From contig CALDUY010000007.1 in the NCBI GenBank assembly GCA_937923405.1, positions 1 to 64,000 on the forward strand: 64,000 nt of DNA, written 5' to 3'. Positions 51,055-61,183 of the stretch are shown piece by piece. Both the position numbers and the translations under genes were made by a program. How positions within the stretch are numbered: the stretch's first letter is position 1; every line of letters starts with the position of its first letter. The notes under the pieces were generated by a model. It was given only the letters and a program-made list of their open reading frames with translations, searched no databases and was not told the origin of the DNA. The DNA comes from an uncultured Gemmataceae bacterium. GTDB taxonomy: Bacteria; Planctomycetota; Planctomycetia; Gemmatales; Gemmataceae.

Positions 51055-52317
51055 TCACAACGGGGCTAACATCCCCGCGGCATCGAAGTGCATCGGCTGA
51101 GGTTGTCCCAGCACCGTGAACGACGTTTGCGGCTGGGGATCGGCCAGCACTGCTTCAGAAACTTCCAATTCATCTAGATGAAGCGTGTCTTGAATTCGCA
51201 GAAGCCGAGCCTGTTCCGGCGCGCGGGTACCGATGATCGCCAACGCCGCGTCCAACACTTGCCGATCTGTCTCAAAATGCACAGGCAGAAATGCTCCCTC
51301 GGGATATCCAGCCGTCAGGCAATTAATCACCGTCGCTCGATAGTTCATTTGTTGAATTAATGACGTGAGCGTGAAGTCCGCCAGACCGATGCCCGAGGCA
51401 TTTCCGTGCGTGTGTTCTGTCAAACCACGAACATAGATTAGGCGAATTGCCGGCATATCTTTGGGCGAAGGCTGGCCGCGAAATGCTCGCTTACGACCAA
51501 CCACGTTTGTGTCCATACCTGAACCAGAGATATCTTTGCCGATACGATCGACGATGAGAACATCTGCTTCGCGCACGGGTAGTCGAGGCAATAGTTGTCT
51601 CGCTCGGACCAACAGAGCCTCCTCGCGCGGGATGAATCGGTCGGGAGGAACGCCTTCAATGATTGCGGTTTCGTCGTAACCGTTTTCGACAATGGCCAAC
51701 CCAAAAGCAATCGGTGCGTTGGCCAGCATAGTCGTGCCCACACTCCGCACCACTTGATCATAAGGTTGCTCGAGCAACACCCGGTGATACAGCAACGCGC
51801 CATTATGTTTACCCAGTCCGATCAGGATCATCTTCATCAGACCGCTTTCGATCGGACCGTGGAAAGCCGTGTGTGGTTTGATACGCGCGACGACACCGAT
51901 ATGATCGGCCTGATGAGCGTGTCGATCGAGCAGAACAGGATAGCCCTCTTGGGTAGTGCCTACCTGCACGGTGTCCATCGACGCACGAATTGGGACACCA
52001 ACGAACTCTTCTGTGATGCCATAGCTTTCCAAGATTTTTCGTTGCCCCTCGGCAGTGCCGCCGCCGTGGCTGCCCATCGTCGGAACGAGAAAGGGCTTGG
52101 CTCCAAGCCGTTTGAGATGATCGGCAACAGTCTTCAAAATCAACGGGATGTTGGCAATTCCCCGACTGCCCGCGGTCAGAGCCACTGTTTGTCCCGGACG
52201 AATCCGAGTTGTAAGATCGAGTTTCTCCAGTTCGGCAACAATTGCAGCGGGAATGTCCTCGATCATGGGACGCTCGAGATGTTGCCGGATACGCACGATC
52301 GAGGGGTAGCTGCTCAT
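51055..52317 (-). CDS. LarA-like (nickel-dependent lactate racemase family) protein
   Basis: A 420-residue protein of the DUF2088/LarA superfamily (RPGQTVALTAGSRGIANIPL, then PTMGSHGGGTAEGQRKIL, and IKPHTAFHGPIESGLMKMIL). The His-containing stretches KPHTAFHG and MGSHGG correspond to cofactor-binding regions of lactate racemase, which uses a nickel pincer made by LarBCE. None of larB, larC or larE is in this window, and many relatives racemise other hydroxyacids. The substrate is not assigned. Its start lacks a strong ribosome site. Confidence 0.75.
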   Translation of the reverse strand: MSSYPSIVRIRQHLERPMIEDIPAAIVAELEKLDLTTRIRPGQTVALTAGSRGIANIPLILKTVADHLKRLGAKPFLVPTMGSHGGGTAEGQRKILESYGITEEFVGVPIRASMDTVQVGTTQEGYPVLLDRHAHQADHIGVVARIKPHTAFHGPIESGLMKMILIGLGKHNGALLYHRVLLEQPYDQVVRSVGTTMLANAPIAFGLAIVENGYDETAIIEGVPPDRFIPREEALLVRARQLLPRLPVREADVLIVDRIGKDISGSGMDTNVVGRKRAFRGQPSPKDMPAIRLIYVRGLTEHTHGNASGIGLADFTLTSLIQQMNYRATVINCLTAGYPEGAFLPVHFETDRQVLDAALAIIGTRAPEQARLLRIQDTLHLDELEVSEAVLADPQPQTSFTVLGQPQPMHFDAAGMLAPL

Positions 52318-52379
52318 AGAAGGACTAGCTCAAGTGACAATGCAGAGGGCAGAAATTGAAGACTTTCGAGGAAACACAA

Positions 52380-52452
52380 AATGCAGAATGCAGAATGAAA
52401 GAGGGGCCCAAGTTCTTCTGATGGAACGGTGTATCATTCTACATTCTGCATT
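52380..52452 (-). terminator. Long inverted repeat upstream of the larA-like gene
   Basis: The 19-base arms AATGCAGAATGCAGAATGA (52380-52398) and TCATTCTACATTCTGCATT (52434-52452) pair with one mismatch around a 35-base loop. Each arm is itself a two-fold repeat of TGCAGAATG. It ends 20 bases from the ahcY stop and could end ahcY transcripts. A dispersed repeat is the alternative. Confidence 0.5.
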
Positions 52453-52471
52453 GCTAAAATAATTCTTCTAC

Positions 52472-53878
<1,407 letters not shown>

Positions 53879-53924
53879 TTAGCAAGAGTTAGTGTAGGCA
53901 GTAGCTGTGTTCGAGCAAGAGCGA

Positions 53925-56867
53925 TCACTCCAGTCGCTGAAGCCAGAAGCGAGCTGGTTCACGGGCGTTGAAGTCCAGCCCGGAACCCGCCAACGCTGCC
54001 TCAGCATTTCGCCACATTCGCAAAGCGTCCGAAAAGGCTGTAATGGCCTCATCGATCTCGCCTTCTTCCAGATAAAGTAGACCGCGTAAGGTGGAAATGT
54101 TGGCATCTTGTCGCAATGCTCGAATAAGCGAATTGACTCGAGTCTGAAACTCCAGTCGTCCGCGGGGTCGAAGCAGCAGATGTGGAAACAGGGCCAGTCC
54201 TGGTTGCTCGTCCAGAAGCGCCTGGGCGACCAAGACCGAAGTCAGCTGACGGGCATTCATCGCTTGACCGCCCTGATCGTCCGGCAACACCGATCGGGAG
54301 AGTTCGGTTAACTCGCCCTCAGCACCTAGATAATCGCCCAAGGCCGCCCTGGCTCGGGTACGAATCCAATGATATGGCGTTGCCCCCAAGGCTAGGCGTT
54401 GATCGGGTTCCATCCACTCCAAAGCTTGCTGCGCTCGCCCTGTGCGGATCATCAGGTCCAGTTGTAACGCCATCCCACGAGTGCCAAACGCCGCCAGCGC
54501 GGAATCGAGTAACAGATTGAGCGCCTTGCCCCCCAGCCCCAATTGCTCGGCCCCCAAGGCGCGATCCAACACACGAGATTCACCGACTTTCTGGTCATAT
54601 TCTTGGGTTCGTAGCTCTATCTCGCGTTGCAGATCGTCTAACTCGGGGCTAGTGGTTTGCTCCAAACGATCGGCTTGTTTCAAATGCTGCAATGCCAGAT
54701 CGAGAATGTTCATTTCTCGATACAGCTCGGACAGTTGCCGATGAGCCTGGGCTATCTCGGGTCGCAGGATGAGCGCCTGGTTAAACGCGGTACTAGCCTG
54801 CACTTGGCGAAGTTGGGTCAGTTCCGGAAAGCGAATCGCCCAAATGCGTTCTCGAGTCGAGTGCATCAGCCGCACGTAGGATTCGCCCAAGATCAGGTAG
54901 GTCAAATGGTCCTGAGGATTCTCCTGAATCGAACGACGACAAGCGCGAATGGCGAGATACAGCAGTGCCGCGGGAGTATCGTCTTGCTCAACGATCGCCA
55001 CTTGACGAAAGCGAGTTGCCACCCGATCTAACGGAGGAATAGCTTCGAGAGACCTTCCTTCCCGAGGAGGGGTCGGCCGCCACATCGCCAGACGAACCCA
55101 GGTATTGAGCAACGCATCAGCAGGTGAAGGCATGGCGACATTGCTGAGTTGCCCAGCGATTTGTGCCGATTCCCAGGCCGACAGATGCCGCTCCAAAGCG
55201 CGCAGCCGAGTGGACTCGGCCATCAGCAGATAGAGTACAGCCGCTTGAGTCGAGACGGTCCGACGCGGCACAGGTTGCCACAATGCTTCCCACCAAGGAC
55301 GAGGCCGCAGCTGTCGGTGCTCCACTTCCCGCGGAGCCTTTAGTGCCTGAGAACCGCCAAAAGCCTGCCGATCGAAGTCGATTGCCGGTACTGCTGTTGG
55401 CTGGATGCCGTATAGAGCGACATCACCGACCATGTATAGCAGCGCAAAGCGATCTCGCTGACGTCCCAAAAAATCGATGGCGGCTCCCAGTCGACCTCGA
55501 TCGTGGTCATGAATTACCAGATGTGTGACTCCCAGGTCGCGAAGCTGTTCGAGGAAAGCATTAGTATCGGAGATGTCACCCGAGCAGATTTGGTTAGTGA
55601 GAGCTGAATCAAGAACGGGCAGATCTTCCGGCAAGTCCCAGGCAAACACATTCGCCGTTTCCCCACTGAGATGAAAACTCCGTCCCGTTTTGGGAAGAAG
55701 GCGTTCTTCTCGCCAACTGCGAATCTGCTCCGCCATCAGTCGAGGAGCCTCAGGGGTCTCCATGCCCCAACGTCGCGGTTCGTAAGGAGTTGCCTGCAAC
55801 CAACCGGCCCAGGCACTGACTAGCAGCAATAGAACTAGCAACAGCTGCACCGTGGGCATATTCGGCCATCGTAAGACGCGACCCGAGGTTTCAAGGTGTC
55901 CAATGCGCCATTCTTGCAAGTTCAACGCCCAACCAGGACCAGTCAACACCATAAAGTAAGGCATGAATCGCACGTTCCAGAACCCCAGCATCAGGAAAGC
56001 AAGCCAGGGTAGAAAGCGTTGCCATTGCCACCCGCGAAGGTTAAGCAGAAAAGACAGCGCTGAACCAACGACTAGGACAAGACTCAGGATTCCGTCCAGG
56101 CGAGCTGGCCACCGGATCCAGTCAACCCAAGATTGCCCTGTCCCGACAGTAGTGAAAATGTTCAACCGGTAGAGGTGCCAGGTAGTCGGATTCAGCATCG
56201 GAACTAAAACCGCTCCGAGGAGTAACAAGCACAGCCTGAGAGAGTTGCCTTTCCCGCGATCTAGCAAGTGCCCAATCACTGTCAGACCGATTAGGATAAC
56301 ACCGAGTAATACGCCACCGTCGAGTTGTGCCCACAGCAGGAGCAGCAAAACTATCAACAGCCCTCTTCTTGTCGAAAACTCCCCGTTTGAAGAGCTTTCC
56401 TCAAAGAAGGCTAGGTACTGTAGCACGGCTAGCATCAGCAAGGAAACACTCGGAGGTTGCACAAGAAATCTCGGGCTACAGACGATGACAACCAGCAAGG
56501 TTGAGAGAACTGCAAAGGACCACCGCCCACCTCGATAACTGGCATGCAGTAGGCACCAAGCGAAGAGCAGAGAACCGATCGTTTTCCCCAATTGAAGACC
56601 GTTTGGTCCGAATAAGTGATAAACCGAATACGTCAGCAGATCGAACAACCAAGTTGACGAAAACGAACCAGACTGTACAAGTTCGCGTCCCTGAGCAAGA
56701 TGCCGCCAGACGTCACTGTTACGGATTGGGAACGCAGCGAGTAAGATCACCAGAAGACCGAGTACAAGGTAAACTGGCCAGTCAGCACGAAAGGAATTTC
56801 CAGAACTAGGAGACGGTTGAGACGAATCAGAATGAGCAGGAAGTAAAATGGATTGCGAGAATGTCAT
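53925..56867 (-). CDS. Large membrane protein with C-terminal TPR region
   Basis: About 980 residues from ATG 56867; an upstream TTG at 56969 would add 34 without a clear ribosome site. The first 370 residues hold eight to ten membrane helices with short loops (DWPVYLVLGLLVILLAAFPI, then NSDVWRHLAQGRELVQSGSF), a layout like polyprenyl-linked glycosyltransferases, in which Asp-x-x-x-Arg-His near helix 1 is suggestive. A soluble middle follows, then TPR-like repeats (about 660-970, such as AFNQALILRPEIAQAHRQLS and GLLYLEEGEIDEAITAFSDA). Function not assigned; a membrane enzyme with a protein-contact tail is a fair reading. Confidence 0.65.
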   Translation of the reverse strand: MTFSQSILLPAHSDSSQPSPSSGNSFRADWPVYLVLGLLVILLAAFPIRNSDVWRHLAQGRELVQSGSFSSTWLFDLLTYSVYHLFGPNGLQLGKTIGSLLFAWCLLHASYRGGRWSFAVLSTLLVVIVCSPRFLVQPPSVSLLMLAVLQYLAFFEESSSNGEFSTRRGLLIVLLLLLWAQLDGGVLLGVILIGLTVIGHLLDRGKGNSLRLCLLLLGAVLVPMLNPTTWHLYRLNIFTTVGTGQSWVDWIRWPARLDGILSLVLVVGSALSFLLNLRGWQWQRFLPWLAFLMLGFWNVRFMPYFMVLTGPGWALNLQEWRIGHLETSGRVLRWPNMPTVQLLLVLLLLVSAWAGWLQATPYEPRRWGMETPEAPRLMAEQIRSWREERLLPKTGRSFHLSGETANVFAWDLPEDLPVLDSALTNQICSGDISDTNAFLEQLRDLGVTHLVIHDHDRGRLGAAIDFLGRQRDRFALLYMVGDVALYGIQPTAVPAIDFDRQAFGGSQALKAPREVEHRQLRPRPWWEALWQPVPRRTVSTQAAVLYLLMAESTRLRALERHLSAWESAQIAGQLSNVAMPSPADALLNTWVRLAMWRPTPPREGRSLEAIPPLDRVATRFRQVAIVEQDDTPAALLYLAIRACRRSIQENPQDHLTYLILGESYVRLMHSTRERIWAIRFPELTQLRQVQASTAFNQALILRPEIAQAHRQLSELYREMNILDLALQHLKQADRLEQTTSPELDDLQREIELRTQEYDQKVGESRVLDRALGAEQLGLGGKALNLLLDSALAAFGTRGMALQLDLMIRTGRAQQALEWMEPDQRLALGATPYHWIRTRARAALGDYLGAEGELTELSRSVLPDDQGGQAMNARQLTSVLVAQALLDEQPGLALFPHLLLRPRGRLEFQTRVNSLIRALRQDANISTLRGLLYLEEGEIDEAITAFSDALRMWRNAEAALAGSGLDFNAREPARFWLQRLE

Positions 56868-57012
56868 AAGTGCAGTTCGAGAAAATGAAGATTGAAAAGC
56901 CAAGTGGAAGGGCGAAGCAGACGCATCCGAATCCTCTAGCACGATAGATGTGTTACAGGAATGGGTCAACCCTCGATGGAGTAAAAGATGGATGGATTTT
57001 GCAAGAAACTCC

Positions 57013-57041
57013 TTGACAGTTGGGACCGATCAGACGACAAT
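57013..57041 (+). promoter_or_regulatory. Candidate sigma-70 promoter of the second prepilin gene
   Basis: TTGACA (57013-57018), a 17-base spacer and GACAAT (57036-57041, four of six matches to TATAAT) form a plausible promoter about 170 bases upstream of the prepilin start. The 56868-57209 gap between divergent genes holds no gene. Confidence 0.4.
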
Positions 57042-57209
57042 TTAGCAATAATATGCGGGTGATAGATACGGCCATATCTCTTCTGATGATGCGAGTCGAT
57101 TCAGACCCATCGTCCGAAAACTCGCGAAGAGATAGACCGTCCGAAAGCTGGTCCGTATCGATTTGATTCTCGTTCATTTTATTTCTCTCCCTACTAGGAG
57201 GTGCCTTAC

Positions 57210-58196
57210 ATGGCGCGTCTTCGGACTCTTCTATCAAACTGGCGTCGAGGGTTTACCCTGATCGAATTGCTAGTGGTTATAGCCATCATCGCGATTCTGA
57301 TCGGGTTGCTCCTCCCTGCCGTGCAAAAGGTACGCGAGGCTGCTGCTCGGCTGCAGTCCTCGAACAACCTCAAGCAGATCGGTATCGCACTGCATAACTG
57401 CCACGATCAAAACGGGAAGTTACCAGTCTGTCATGGATGCTTCCCAACCAGTGGTAACGGCATTAGCTGGAATGCGGATCTGTACCGTCCCTCGATCTTT
57501 GGTACGCAGCAATACTTCCTGCTGCCGTACATCGAACAAGACAACGTCTTCAAAAACGTCACGGGAAATTCCTGGCGTTCTCAAGATGTGATCAAGACCT
57601 ACCTAGCGCCCGGCGATCAGAGCATCGGCGCGGAGGGCCGAACTTGGGGTAATCGCGGTGGCACAAGCTACGCCTCGAACTGGCATGCGTTTGGCGGTGG
57701 CTGGGGCGAAGATTGGCAGGTAGGTGGCAAGGCTCGTATCCCTGCTTCTTTCCCGGACGGCACTTCACAAACCATCGGTTACATGGAGTGGTATGCTGTC
57801 TGCGGCGATCCTTCCCGTGCGACGGGTGAGTTTTACGTCGAACGCATTTGGGGTGAAGACGGCCAGAACTGCAATCCATTGGCAGAAATTCCTGGACGAA
57901 ACTTCCCGAACGTTCGCTTCATGCCGGCTTGGTGGGCGTTCTATCCAGGTGGTTTCGATCTTGGCAGCCCCGAGCGCTTTCCCGCTGGCTATCCGATGAA
58001 CTTCATTACCCTGCCGCAATTCGCTCCACCTAAACTGCTGTGCGATCCTCGGCGTGTTCAAGGGTTGTTCTCCGGTGGTATTCAAGTTCTGCTCATGGAC
58101 GGTAGCGTTCGTCTTGTTGGCTCTGGCGTCTCCCAGCTGACCTGGGCTCGAGCCATTGTTCCCAACGATGGTTTGCCGATGGGTAACGACTGGTAA
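57210..58196 (+). CDS. DUF1559 prepilin-like protein
   Basis: A 328-residue protein from ATG 57210, preceded by AGGAGGT at seven bases; the GTG at 57201 is too close to it. Residues 12-50 are the prepilin leader and helix ([20 protein letters not shown], then [20 protein letters not shown]), nearly identical to the protein at 47965-48984. The C-terminus has [20 protein letters not shown]. The central part differs strongly between the two (Trp- and Gly-rich here). The small lipoprotein gene follows after a terminator. Confidence 0.92.
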   Translation: MARLRTLLSNWRRGFTLIELLVVIAIIAILIGLLLPAVQKVREAAARLQSSNNLKQIGIALHNCHDQNGKLPVCHGCFPTSGNGISWNADLYRPSIFGTQQYFLLPYIEQDNVFKNVTGNSWRSQDVIKTYLAPGDQSIGAEGRTWGNRGGTSYASNWHAFGGGWGEDWQVGGKARIPASFPDGTSQTIGYMEWYAVCGDPSRATGEFYVERIWGEDGQNCNPLAEIPGRNFPNVRFMPAWWAFYPGGFDLGSPERFPAGYPMNFITLPQFAPPKLLCDPRRVQGLFSGGIQVLLMDGSVRLVGSGVSQLTWARAIVPNDGLPMGNDW

Positions 58197-58245
58197 ATCT
58201 GTTACCGTTGCTCTCCGGTTCGTAGTATAAATTCAATGCAGCTCC

Positions 58246-58278
58246 GGGAGCTTCCTTTCCTTGTGTTGGGAAGCTCCC
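58246..58278 (+). terminator. Terminator of the second prepilin gene
   Basis: The ten-base arms GGGAGCTTCC (58246-58255) and GGAAGCTCCC (58269-58278) enclose a 13-base loop, followed by TTGTTCTTGGG. It sits between prepilin and lipoprotein genes, mirroring the layout of the other pair at 47919-47952. Confidence 0.75.
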
Positions 58279-58343
58279 TTGTTCTTGGGTGAGTCGTGTG
58301 TCTCGTTAACTCTCTCCAGTAAAACTGCTTCAGAGGCTAGGAC

Positions 58344-58823
58344 ATGCCAGTAAAAACTCGAATTCTATTGACGTGCTGCTTGGGCCTTCTCATTGGCTTA
58401 GGTTGTGGCGGAGGCGGCAAAAAGGCTCCAGCTAAAGTTACCGGCAAAGTAACTTACAAAAATGCACCCGTGACCGGCGGGACCATCTCCTTCCACACCA
58501 GTGACACGGGAGTCTACTCCACTTCCTTAACTCCAGAAGGCACCTACACTGGTATCGATTGGCCGGCCGGAGAGATGATCGTTACTGTAGACACCGAGTC
58601 TCTCAATCCGGCTACCAAGAAACAAGATTATGTTGGCGGGCGTGGCGGTGGTGCTCCAGGTGGCAAGGCAATGAAGATAAGTCCGGCACCAGAAGGTTTT
58701 CAACAAGCTGCTAAGGGAACCTATGTGAAGATTCCCTCGAAGTACGCCAAAAAGGACACGTCGCCCTTGAAGGCCACGCTCAAGGCGGGTCAGCAAGAGG
58801 TGAACTTTGATCTGACGGACTGA
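58344..58823 (+). CDS. Small lipoprotein paired with DUF1559 protein
   Basis: A 159-residue exported protein (MPVKTRILLTCCLGLLIGLG, then Cys). The mature part (KVTGKVTYKNAPVTGGTISF, then TYTGIDWPAGEMIVTVDTES) has the same beta-sandwich pattern as the lipoprotein at 47405-47866, with little identity. A Gly-rich loop (VGGRGGGAPGGK) is distinctive. Like its counterpart it follows a prepilin gene and a hairpin. The end KATLKAGQQEVNFDLTD resembles the end of the other copy. Confidence 0.72.
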   Translation: MPVKTRILLTCCLGLLIGLGCGGGGKKAPAKVTGKVTYKNAPVTGGTISFHTSDTGVYSTSLTPEGTYTGIDWPAGEMIVTVDTESLNPATKKQDYVGGRGGGAPGGKAMKISPAPEGFQQAAKGTYVKIPSKYAKKDTSPLKATLKAGQQEVNFDLTD

Positions 58824-58856
58824 GTTGAGCGAACCCGTTGAACTCTTGAGATCTCC

Positions 58857-58895
58857 AAGCCCCGACTCGTACAATACTGTCGAGATACGGGGCTT
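58857..58895 (+). terminator. Rho-independent terminator of the lipoprotein gene
   Basis: AAGCCCCG (58857-58864) pairs with CGGGGCTT (58888-58895), with an inner CTCG/CGAG stem, followed by GTTCTTTTTCTTT. It is a strong intrinsic terminator and separates this gene from the TPR gene. Confidence 0.85.
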
Positions 58896-58936
58896 GTTCT
58901 TTTTCTTTGCTCCCACATCTTGGGGAGTTCAATTTC

Positions 58937-60214
58937 ATGTTTCGTGCTTTCGTCACTTCGGTTCGACGACACCCGCTGCGTTCGCTGTTACTAACGCTTT
59001 TATCCGTGGCAATTCTTGGTCCCTTTGTCGTTTTGGGGTATGCAGAATATCACTGGCGATCAGCACAGCGTGCGCTGCGAGAAGATCGTCCTGAGGAAGC
59101 CGTTTCTCATTTACAAACCTGTCTTTGGTTGTCCCCTGATAGTGTGAAAGTCAGGCTTGTAGCGGCTCGGGCCTATCGTCTGGCGGGCAAAATCCCCGAA
59201 GCTGAGGAACAGCTCCAAAAGGTGATGAAACTTCAAGGTGGTCCTTCGGACGCCACCCAACTGGAATATCTCTTGATGCGTGTCCAAGCAGGTGAGACGG
59301 ACGACGTAGAACCTGCCCTACTAGGACTGGTCGATGCAAAACACCCAGAGGCTGAACTGATTCTCGAAACATTAGCTCGCTCTCACATGCACCATCTTCG
59401 CTATGGACCGGCTTATGTCTGTCTGAATCGCTGGTTGGAAATCAATCCTGACCTAGCCAAGATCTACCACTGGCGGGGTTGGGTGTTGGAGCGAGTGAAC
59501 AAGGCAAAGCTTGCCCTGGTCGATTACGAACGTGCCCTAGAATTGGATCCGGATCTGTTCAAGGTGCGTCTTCGCGTTGCTGAGATGCACCTGGAAGATT
59601 CCAATCCTCCCAAGGCGATCCCGCACCTAGAGCGGCTACTACGCGATCACTCCCATCGAGCCGATGTTCGCGCTAAGCTAGGGCAATGCCGATTTCTCCA
59701 GGGCAAAATCGACGAAGCTCGCGAACATTTAGAATTTGCCCTAAAAGAGACGCCTAATGACGCAGTGCTACTGTTGCAGTTGGCCAAAATTGAGCTTTTA
59801 GAAAACAATCCCGCAGCGGCGGAACCATTGCTTCGTCGCGTGATCGAGAATGATCCCGGCGATACTGAAGCCCGCTATCAGTTGGTCTCCTGTCTGAACA
59901 AGCTGGGCAAGACTGAAGAATCCAATGAGGCTCTGAAACAGTACGAACGCTATAAAGCCGTGCTGGACAACGCCAACAAACTCCTCCGAGAAGAGGGAGA
60001 AAAGCCGACTAACGATCCGGCTAGTGCTCACGCCATCGGAGCGGCCCTGCTGGAATTGGAGCGAGACAAGCTAGCTCTGCACTGGCTCCATGAAGCCTTG
60101 AAGCGAAATGAAAAATATGTCCCGACACATCAACTTCTGGCGGAGTATTACACACGTCGTGGCGAATCCAACAAGGCTGCAGTGCATCAACGCTATCTAC
60201 CTTCGAGCAAGTAA
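58937..60214 (+). CDS. Membrane-anchored TPR protein
   Basis: A 425-residue protein from ATG 58937 (GGGGAG nine bases upstream). One N-terminal helix (LRSLLLTLLSVAILGPFVVL) anchors it. The rest is tetratricopeptide repeats, such as EEAVSHLQTCLWLSPDSVKV, KLALVDYERALELDPDLFKV and DEAREHLEFALKETPNDAVL, about nine in all. TPRs bind other proteins, so it is probably a scaffold on the outer face of the membrane. No enzyme motif is visible. Confidence 0.8.
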   Translation: MFRAFVTSVRRHPLRSLLLTLLSVAILGPFVVLGYAEYHWRSAQRALREDRPEEAVSHLQTCLWLSPDSVKVRLVAARAYRLAGKIPEAEEQLQKVMKLQGGPSDATQLEYLLMRVQAGETDDVEPALLGLVDAKHPEAELILETLARSHMHHLRYGPAYVCLNRWLEINPDLAKIYHWRGWVLERVNKAKLALVDYERALELDPDLFKVRLRVAEMHLEDSNPPKAIPHLERLLRDHSHRADVRAKLGQCRFLQGKIDEAREHLEFALKETPNDAVLLLQLAKIELLENNPAAAEPLLRRVIENDPGDTEARYQLVSCLNKLGKTEESNEALKQYERYKAVLDNANKLLREEGEKPTNDPASAHAIGAALLELERDKLALHWLHEALKRNEKYVPTHQLLAEYYTRRGESNKAAVHQRYLPSSK

Positions 60215-60215
60215 G

Positions 60216-60248
60216 ATCAGGAGTCGGCTTTACAGGCTGACTCCTGAT
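60216..60248 (+). terminator. Bidirectional hairpin between TPR and methyltransferase-like genes
   Basis: The perfect ten-base arms ATCAGGAGTC (60216-60225) and GACTCCTGAT (60239-60248) enclose a 13-base loop between two convergent stop codons. Confidence 0.7.
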
Positions 60249-60258
60249 CCAACCTAGG

Positions 60259-61095
60259 TCACTGCCCTTTAATCACCCATAGATGGAGCTTAAATTTCAC
60301 CCCGTTGACCTCTAGTTCCTCGGTGCGATCGGGTTTCCAATCCCCAATCAAGAATCGATGAGACACAATGCGTGAGCCGGGTTTCAACTTCTCCAGGGTT
60401 GGCCGCAGCTGCCGATTCAGATCATCTCCCATGTACAGTGTCACCACACTGGCGTCGTTGAGATCCTTGATTTTCAAGACATCTTCTTGACGAAACTCGA
60501 CGAGGTGTTCGACCTTTTCTTTCTTGGCGTTTTCGTTGGAATCCTTGATGCGTTCCGGATCGATGTCCACGCCGACCCCGCGTTTGGCTTTGAATTTGGC
60601 CACCGCGGTGATAGGAATTCGCCCATCGCCGCAGCCCAGATCATAGACCACATCACCCTCTTTGACATCGGCGAGCTTCAGCATGGCCTCGACCACGGGC
60701 ATTGGCGTTGGGACGTAGCGAACCACAATGTCATCTTTAATGTTGGGATCTTCCTTGGTCAGATCGACTTCGACTTGTTTGCCCGCCTCGACATAAATTC
60801 TCCTTTTGCGAGTGATTTTAGTATAATTATTCGGTTCCCAGACCGCGACCGCATCATAGTAGTAGCGCACTCCAGGTTTGAGTGGCGGAGTGTTGAACTT
60901 TCTGGTACTTCCCGTCTGATAAGTGGCTTCCTTGTCGATGGTCAGTTTGGCATCGCTGACGATTTTGATAATAACCGTGGCCGGCTTGGCGGCATCGCCC
61001 TGTTTCTCTTCGCGTTCCTGTGCGTTGGTGCTGACCAAACCGAGTGCCCCAATGACGGTCAGCAAACCCAGGCACCTGCGAATCCCCCACTGCAT
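60259..61095 (-). CDS. Secreted TIGR03000-methyltransferase fusion
   Basis: A 278-residue protein with a signal peptide (LGLLTVIGALGLVSTNAQ, residues 9-26). Residues about 40-112 match the planctomycete TIGR03000 pattern (VIIKIVSDAKLTIDKEATYQ, then PPLKPGVRYYYDAVAVW). A class I SAM-methyltransferase fold follows, with motif I VVYDLGCGDGRI at 149-160 and acidic VGVDIDPERI. Later segments (VVTLYMGDDLNRQLRPTLEK, GSRIVSHRFLIGDW) match histone-lysine DOT1-like or mbtF-like folds loosely. SAM is not normally outside the cytoplasm, so either export is false or the fold has another use. It is not in an operon with other genes. Confidence 0.75.
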   Translation of the reverse strand: MQWGIRRCLGLLTVIGALGLVSTNAQEREEKQGDAAKPATVIIKIVSDAKLTIDKEATYQTGSTRKFNTPPLKPGVRYYYDAVAVWEPNNYTKITRKRRIYVEAGKQVEVDLTKEDPNIKDDIVVRYVPTPMPVVEAMLKLADVKEGDVVYDLGCGDGRIPITAVAKFKAKRGVGVDIDPERIKDSNENAKKEKVEHLVEFRQEDVLKIKDLNDASVVTLYMGDDLNRQLRPTLEKLKPGSRIVSHRFLIGDWKPDRTEELEVNGVKFKLHLWVIKGQ

Positions 61096-61183
61096 GGCAT
61101 CACCTCTAAAACAACCCGGGCGAGGACAGTATCCTTGATGCGGAAATCATATGCGAGAACTCCACTACCTGCGAGAGGGTTAG

